Of a stretch of DNA of 64,000 nucleotides, positions 60,152 through 64,000 are shown in pieces. Position 1 is the first letter of the stretch. Each line of letters begins with the position of its first letter. Position numbers and translations under genes: made by a program. The stretch covers positions 2,914,001 through 2,978,000 of the forward strand of contig NZ_CP108032.1 in NCBI RefSeq assembly GCF_036169555.1. The letters are read 5' to 3'. This DNA is from Streptomyces sp. NBC_00306. Lineage in GTDB: Bacteria; Actinomycetota; Actinomycetes; Streptomycetales; Streptomycetaceae. The notes below the pieces were generated by a model. It did not search any database and was not told the DNA's origin. It worked only from the letters and a program-made list of their open reading frames with translations.

Positions 60152-60946
60152 CTAACGCGGCCGCATCGACGTGAGCTTCCCCCAGACGATCAGCCGGTAC
60201 CGGGAGCTGTACTCCGGAGTGCAGGTGGTGAGGGTCAGGTAGTAGCCGGGCGCGCTGTACCCGGCGGACGGCGTGACGAGACTGCGGGGAACGGGCCGGA
60301 TGACGCCGGTGTCCCGGGGGCTCGTCCGGCTGAGGGCTCGGTCGACGGCGTACACGTACACCGCGCTCCGCGTCTCGACCCGTATCTCGTCCCCCTTGCG
60401 CAGCCGGTCGATGTGCCGGAAGGGCTCGCCGTGGGTGTTGCGGTGCCCGGCGACGGCGAAGTTGCCACCGCCTCCGGGGTGCGCGGTGCCGGGATAGTGC
60501 CCGATGTACCCCTTGTCCAGGACGCCCTGTTTGCTGATCCCCTGGGCGACGGGGGCGACAACACCGAGGCGCGGGATGCGCAGGACGGCGTACGCCTGGT
60601 CCCAGCGGGGCGCGGGCGGGCGTACGGACTCCCGTTCGCGGGGCCCGGGGTCGCGTCCCCCACCCTCGGCGACCGGCGGATCCTCGCCACCCGGCGGATC
60701 GTCGGACGGCGCGACCTCCGGGGCCTCACCGACGGAGGCGTCCCACTCCCGCTCCAGGGCGTGGACGCGGCGCTCGGCCCCCTCGCGGGCCTGCCGGTTG
60801 GTCCACCACAACTGGTGCACCACCAGCAGAAGCACCACGACGCCGAGTGTGACGGTGATCTCGGCAACTGCCCACAGCGCACCCGCGAACCGGGCCCGCC
60901 CCCGCGAGCCGCGCCCCTGGACCACGACCGGTATCCGCTCCCGCAC
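60152..60946 (-). CDS. Class E sortase
   Basis: Membrane transpeptidase of 264 residues. The single span is ITVTLGVVVLLLVVHQLWW, followed by an acidic/Pro linker. The catalytic domain has LRIPRLGVVAPVAQGISKQG, His in FAVAGHRNTHGEPF, Cys in YYLTLTTCTPEYSS and Arg in SSRYRLIVWG. TLTTCTPxYxxxxR is the class E signature, the housekeeping-type sortases of Streptomyces that join LAXTG proteins to peptidoglycan. The LATTG protein at 51525-52412 is a plausible substrate. Confidence 0.94.
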   Translation of the reverse strand: MRERIPVVVQGRGSRGRARFAGALWAVAEITVTLGVVVLLLVVHQLWWTNRQAREGAERRVHALEREWDASVGEAPEVAPSDDPPGGEDPPVAEGGGRDPGPRERESVRPPAPRWDQAYAVLRIPRLGVVAPVAQGISKQGVLDKGYIGHYPGTAHPGGGGNFAVAGHRNTHGEPFRHIDRLRKGDEIRVETRSAVYVYAVDRALSRTSPRDTGVIRPVPRSLVTPSAGYSAPGYYLTLTTCTPEYSSRYRLIVWGKLTSMRPR

Positions 60947-61057
60947 GGGCGCAGGTTAGGCGCTGATCGCCGAAGTCACCAGAGTGGTACACAGCACGTC
61001 CGCCATCACGCGAACGTGCCCCCCGCCGAACCCCCGTACGGCAGTACCGTGTCCCCC

Positions 61058-62071
61058 ATGCGCCCCGACACGCCTGCCGATCACAACGCCGAAGCCGAGC
61101 GCCTGCTGCGTACCGCGACGCAGTACCCCGAGGACAACGAGTCGCTGCTGCTCCAGGCCGCGGCCCACCTCGAACTGGCCGGCGACCGCGAAAGCGCCTC
61201 CAGCCTCTACGACCGCCTCCTCGCCGACGGCCCCGAGCGCCCCCTGCTCGTCAAGGCTCTCCAGGCGGCGAACCTGTGGGAGTACGGCCACGAGGCCGAG
61301 GCCCGCGCCCTGATCACCGGCATCCGCACGGCGGCCCCCGCGGACCCGGCCCCGTGGGAGATCATCGCCGAGACGCTGGAGTCCCACGACGAGCTCGAGG
61401 CGTCCCACGACTGCTTCACCACGGCGATCACGCTGCTCCTCACCCCCGGCGACGACGACGTCCCCTACGACACCCAGTCCCTGCTGACCGGCCGCCACCG
61501 CGTGCGCCGCATGCTGGGCCGCGCCCACGACAACTGGGACGCGCTCGCGGACAAGGTCCACACGGCCCACGCGTCGATCTCCCTGGACGAACTCCACGAC
61601 CCGAACCGCCTGTGGGCCCTGGGCTCGAACAACCCGGCCGAACTCCAGGCCGAAATCGCCCGCCTCCGCTCGGAACTGGGCTCCTACCGCTCGGCGCTGT
61701 CCCGCCCCTTCCCGGTGGCGGTGCTCCACTGGCCGGAGGGCGAACTGTCGGAACTCCTGACGGCGTACCCCGAACTCGAATCCGAGTACCCGACCCACAC
61801 GGCCCACCTGACGGACATCGAGGCCTCGCTCCGCGATCTGTCCTCCACGGGCACGGCCAACCTGGGCATCGTGACGGCGACAGTCCCGTCCTACGAGGCT
61901 TTCGCAGCTTCGGAACAGTCCTCCCCGTCGAACGCGGACCTGCTCCCGCAGTACGCGACGACGCTGGCGGCGAGGGGCAAGGCGGTGGCGTGGCCGCCGG
62001 CGAAGGGGGCGGACTGCTGGTGCGGGTCGGGGAGGGCGTACAGGGGGTGTCACGGGGGCGAGCAGAACTGA
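61058..62071 (+). CDS. TPR-like protein with C-terminal SEC-C zinc motif
   Basis: Protein of 337 residues. The first 180 are helical repeats (AEAERLLRTATQYPEDNESL, LELAGDRESASSLYDRLLAD, LESHDELEASHDCFTTAITL). A mixed domain follows (SRPFPVAVLHWPEGELSELL), and the end is the SEC-C zinc motif DCWCGSGRAYRGCHGG, known from SecA and many uncharacterised proteins. It may bind a protein or RNA partner; its role is unknown. The ATG at 61058 lies within weakly defined promoter sequence. It is the last gene of high G+C before the composition change at about 62.1 kb. Confidence 0.88.
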   Translation: MRPDTPADHNAEAERLLRTATQYPEDNESLLLQAAAHLELAGDRESASSLYDRLLADGPERPLLVKALQAANLWEYGHEAEARALITGIRTAAPADPAPWEIIAETLESHDELEASHDCFTTAITLLLTPGDDDVPYDTQSLLTGRHRVRRMLGRAHDNWDALADKVHTAHASISLDELHDPNRLWALGSNNPAELQAEIARLRSELGSYRSALSRPFPVAVLHWPEGELSELLTAYPELESEYPTHTAHLTDIEASLRDLSSTGTANLGIVTATVPSYEAFAASEQSSPSNADLLPQYATTLAARGKAVAWPPAKGADCWCGSGRAYRGCHGGEQN

Positions 62072-62129
62072 CCTCACTGTCAGCGCCCTCTGATAGTTCT
62101 TGCCACATCAAGCAGGAAGAGGGGGCGCG

Positions 62130-64000
62130 ATGACAGGGTCTGTCGATGCGAGCCAGCCGATCGCAGGGCTATATGAGCAACTGATCACTTTGCGTCTTGA
62201 GACGCAGCTCACGACGCTCAGCGCCAATGGCGACTGGCATGCCATCGACGATGAGGTAGGACCGGAGTCGTCTCCCCGGGTCATCGCACGTCATGTCGCC
62301 GACACCATGAAGCGCGTGCTGGAAAGACTGCCGGCGGCAGAACGCGTCCATGCTGCCAATCACATCCTTGAGTCGATGAACACCATCGAGGGGGCTCAGG
62401 AGTGGGTGGACCTTGTTGCTGACGGCCCACGTCAGTTGCTGGCCATCGCGGAGCAACAGGCCAAGGGGGTCTACGCAATCCGCCCGGCGACTCCCCTGTC
62501 GGAAACCGCGCTCATCACCAATTCTCCAGATGATCCAAGTCTCGGCTTCGAACTGCGCGCTGAGCTAGCAACTGCAGACCGTGTGGATTTGCTCTGCGCC
62601 TTTGTGAAGTGGCACGGACTGCGCATCATCGAGCAGTCACTAGAGGCCGCTCATGCCCGTGGTGTACCTATTCGTGTCATCACGACCACCTACATTGGCG
62701 CGACCGAGCGACGAGCGTTGGACAGATTGGTCCAGAAGTTCAACGCCGAGGTGAAGGTCAACTACGAACTGCGGTCTACGCGCCTCCACGCTAAGGCGTG
62801 GCTCTTCCGGCGTTACAGCGGCTACGACACTGCATACGTGGGGAGCTCCAATCTTTCGCGGGCTGCGCTCCTCGACGGCTTGGAGTGGAACGTCCGCCTT
62901 TCCTCTGTCGCCACACCTGATGTGCTGCGCAAGTTTGAAGCCACTTTCGACTCTTACTGGAGCGAATCGGCGTTTGAGCTCTACGACCCCGAGCGCGACT
63001 CCAGCCGTCTCGATGAAGCCCTGCATGTGGCAGGTCGAGGGACTAGCACGCCGGCAGGGCGCCGGATCACCCTCTCGGGACTCGAGGTACGCCCCTACCC
63101 TCACCAACGCGACATGCTGGAGCGCCTTGAGGTGGAACGTACGGTCCACGATCGGCACCGCAATCTCTTGGTCGCCGCCACGGGGACAGGCAAGACGGTC
63201 ATGGCCGCCCTCGACTATAAGCATCTGCGTCACCAGCACGGACGGGATCTGCGTCTCCTCTTCGTCGCGCACCGCCAAGAGATTCTGCGGCAGTCCCTGC
63301 GCACCTATCAAGACGTTCTGATCGACGCCAATTTCGGCGAAGAGCTGCACAGCAGCATCGTTCCCGAGCAGTGGAAGCATGTCTTTGCAAGCGTTCAGTC
63401 ATTGAATTCCCGCTCCCTGGAGAGCCTCCCTCCCGATCACTTCGACGTCGTCGTCATTGATGAGTTCCACCACGGCGTCTCTCCTACCTACCGAAAGATC
63501 ATCGACCACTTCCAGCCTGCTGAACTCCTCGGCCTGACGGCTACTCCGGAACGCATGGACGGCCGGAATGTCCAAGACGAGTTCTTTGATGGCCGCATCG
63601 CAGCCGAGATGCGGCTCTGGGAGGCACTGGAAAACGAACTCTTGAGTCCGTTCCACTACTTCGGCGTCACCGACAACACCGACATGAGCGCGCTGGCATG
63701 GAAGCGTGGGGCATACGATGCGTCAGCGCTCAGCAACCTGGTGACGGGGAACGATGCTCGCGCTCGCCTCATCGTGCAGGCGGTGATGGACAAGGTCACC
63801 GACCCTGGATCAATGAGGGCCCTAGGGTTCTGTGTGTCGGTCCAGCATGCTCACTTCATGGCCGACTATTTCCGCCGAGCCGGCCTTAACGCCATCGCGC
63901 TCTCCGGGGAGACCCCGCACGAAGACCGCCGAACGGCACTGGATGCTCTACGGTCCGGCAACGTGCAGGTCATCTTCTCGGTTGATCTCTTCAACGAGGG
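62130..64000 (+). CDS. PLD-nuclease/SF2-helicase protein, cut by window edge
   Basis: At least 623 residues, running off the window. Residues about 100-290 hold a phospholipase-D-like nuclease domain: RLHAKAWLF with His220-x-Lys222, then VGSSNLSRAALLDGLEWN (238 on). An SF2 helicase domain follows: VAATGTGKTVMAAL with Lys355, VVVIDEFHHG (DEFH, Asp444) and LGLTATPERMDG. GFCVSVQHAHFMADYF and FSVDLFNEG start the second RecA domain. This is the plan of PLD-helicase-DUF3427 proteins, often found in bacterial defence islands. Base composition is far lower in G+C than the neighbours. ATG has GGAAGAGGGGG upstream. Confidence 0.92.
   Translation, partial: MTGSVDASQPIAGLYEQLITLRLETQLTTLSANGDWHAIDDEVGPESSPRVIARHVADTMKRVLERLPAAERVHAANHILESMNTIEGAQEWVDLVADGPRQLLAIAEQQAKGVYAIRPATPLSETALITNSPDDPSLGFELRAELATADRVDLLCAFVKWHGLRIIEQSLEAAHARGVPIRVITTTYIGATERRALDRLVQKFNAEVKVNYELRSTRLHAKAWLFRRYSGYDTAYVGSSNLSRAALLDGLEWNVRLSSVATPDVLRKFEATFDSYWSESAFELYDPERDSSRLDEALHVAGRGTSTPAGRRITLSGLEVRPYPHQRDMLERLEVERTVHDRHRNLLVAATGTGKTVMAALDYKHLRHQHGRDLRLLFVAHRQEILRQSLRTYQDVLIDANFGEELHSSIVPEQWKHVFASVQSLNSRSLESLPPDHFDVVVIDEFHHGVSPTYRKIIDHFQPAELLGLTATPERMDGRNVQDEFFDGRIAAEMRLWEALENELLSPFHYFGVTDNTDMSALAWKRGAYDASALSNLVTGNDARARLIVQAVMDKVTDPGSMRALGFCVSVQHAHFMADYFRRAGLNAIALSGETPHEDRRTALDALRSGNVQVIFSVDLFNE

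Overview
The window is high-G+C DNA with third-position G/C bias, GTG and TTG starts, Tat signals, LAXTG-type sorting signals, PAP2, ROK, IclR and GntR families, and chitin-degrading genes under DasR-like boxes. This points to the chromosome of a Streptomyces or close relative. It looks like ordinary chromosome for the first 62 kb. The last 1.9 kb drops sharply in G+C and reads like the start of an accessory or defence segment.

Layout. 0-5.9 kb: a two-component pair cut by the window edge, a small anchored protein, a spermidine-synthase-like enzyme, a small PrimPol-like protein and a TPR regulator. 6.5-8.1 kb: a histidine phosphatase and a PAP2 membrane enzyme. 8.1-12.1 kb: a tightly overlapping three-gene set made of a RecB/Cas4-type nuclease with iron-sulphur-like cysteines, a 531-residue protein ending in a probable beta-barrel, and an SF1 helicase. 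Together they look like a Dna2 enzyme split over three genes. The 3' end of the helicase gene is repeated downstream. 12.5-20.3 kb: two small Streptomyces-type proteins, the first of three identical tRNA-Lys(CTT) genes, an M6 metalloprotease, a GGDEF-EAL protein, a GH18 chitinase and a flavin oxidoreductase.

20.7-29.4 kb: a catabolic cluster with two maleate-isomerase-like proteins, a 2-hydroxyacid dehydrogenase, an amidase, a DUF3830 protein, an EhuBCDA-type importer and an IclR regulator. It is followed by the second tRNA-Lys. 29.7-40.7 kb: a TolB-propeller/amidohydrolase fusion, a NarL-type two-component pair whose genes overlap across a tandem repeat, an acyl-CoA ligase, a chitin-active LPMO, an SPFH protein and a cell-wall hydrolase. 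The third tRNA-Lys follows.

41-51.5 kb: a sortase pair, a NagD-like phosphatase and a phosphonate cluster. The cluster holds a 2-aminoethylphosphonate-type ABC importer, a PhnX-like hydrolase, an FAD oxidase, a HutC-type regulator and an exported phosphodiesterase. Two of its promoters share a 16-bp box. 51.5-62 kb: a sortase-anchored protein, a ROK regulator divergent from a Gfo/Idh dehydrogenase, an FAH hydrolase, a YidC paralogue, a sodium:solute symporter, a class E sortase and a SEC-C protein. 62.1 kb to the end: a PLD-nuclease/SF2-helicase protein that runs off the window.

Most function calls rest on motifs read by eye and on family memory. No database search was possible. Start sites were chosen by ribosome-binding sites and gene overlaps.
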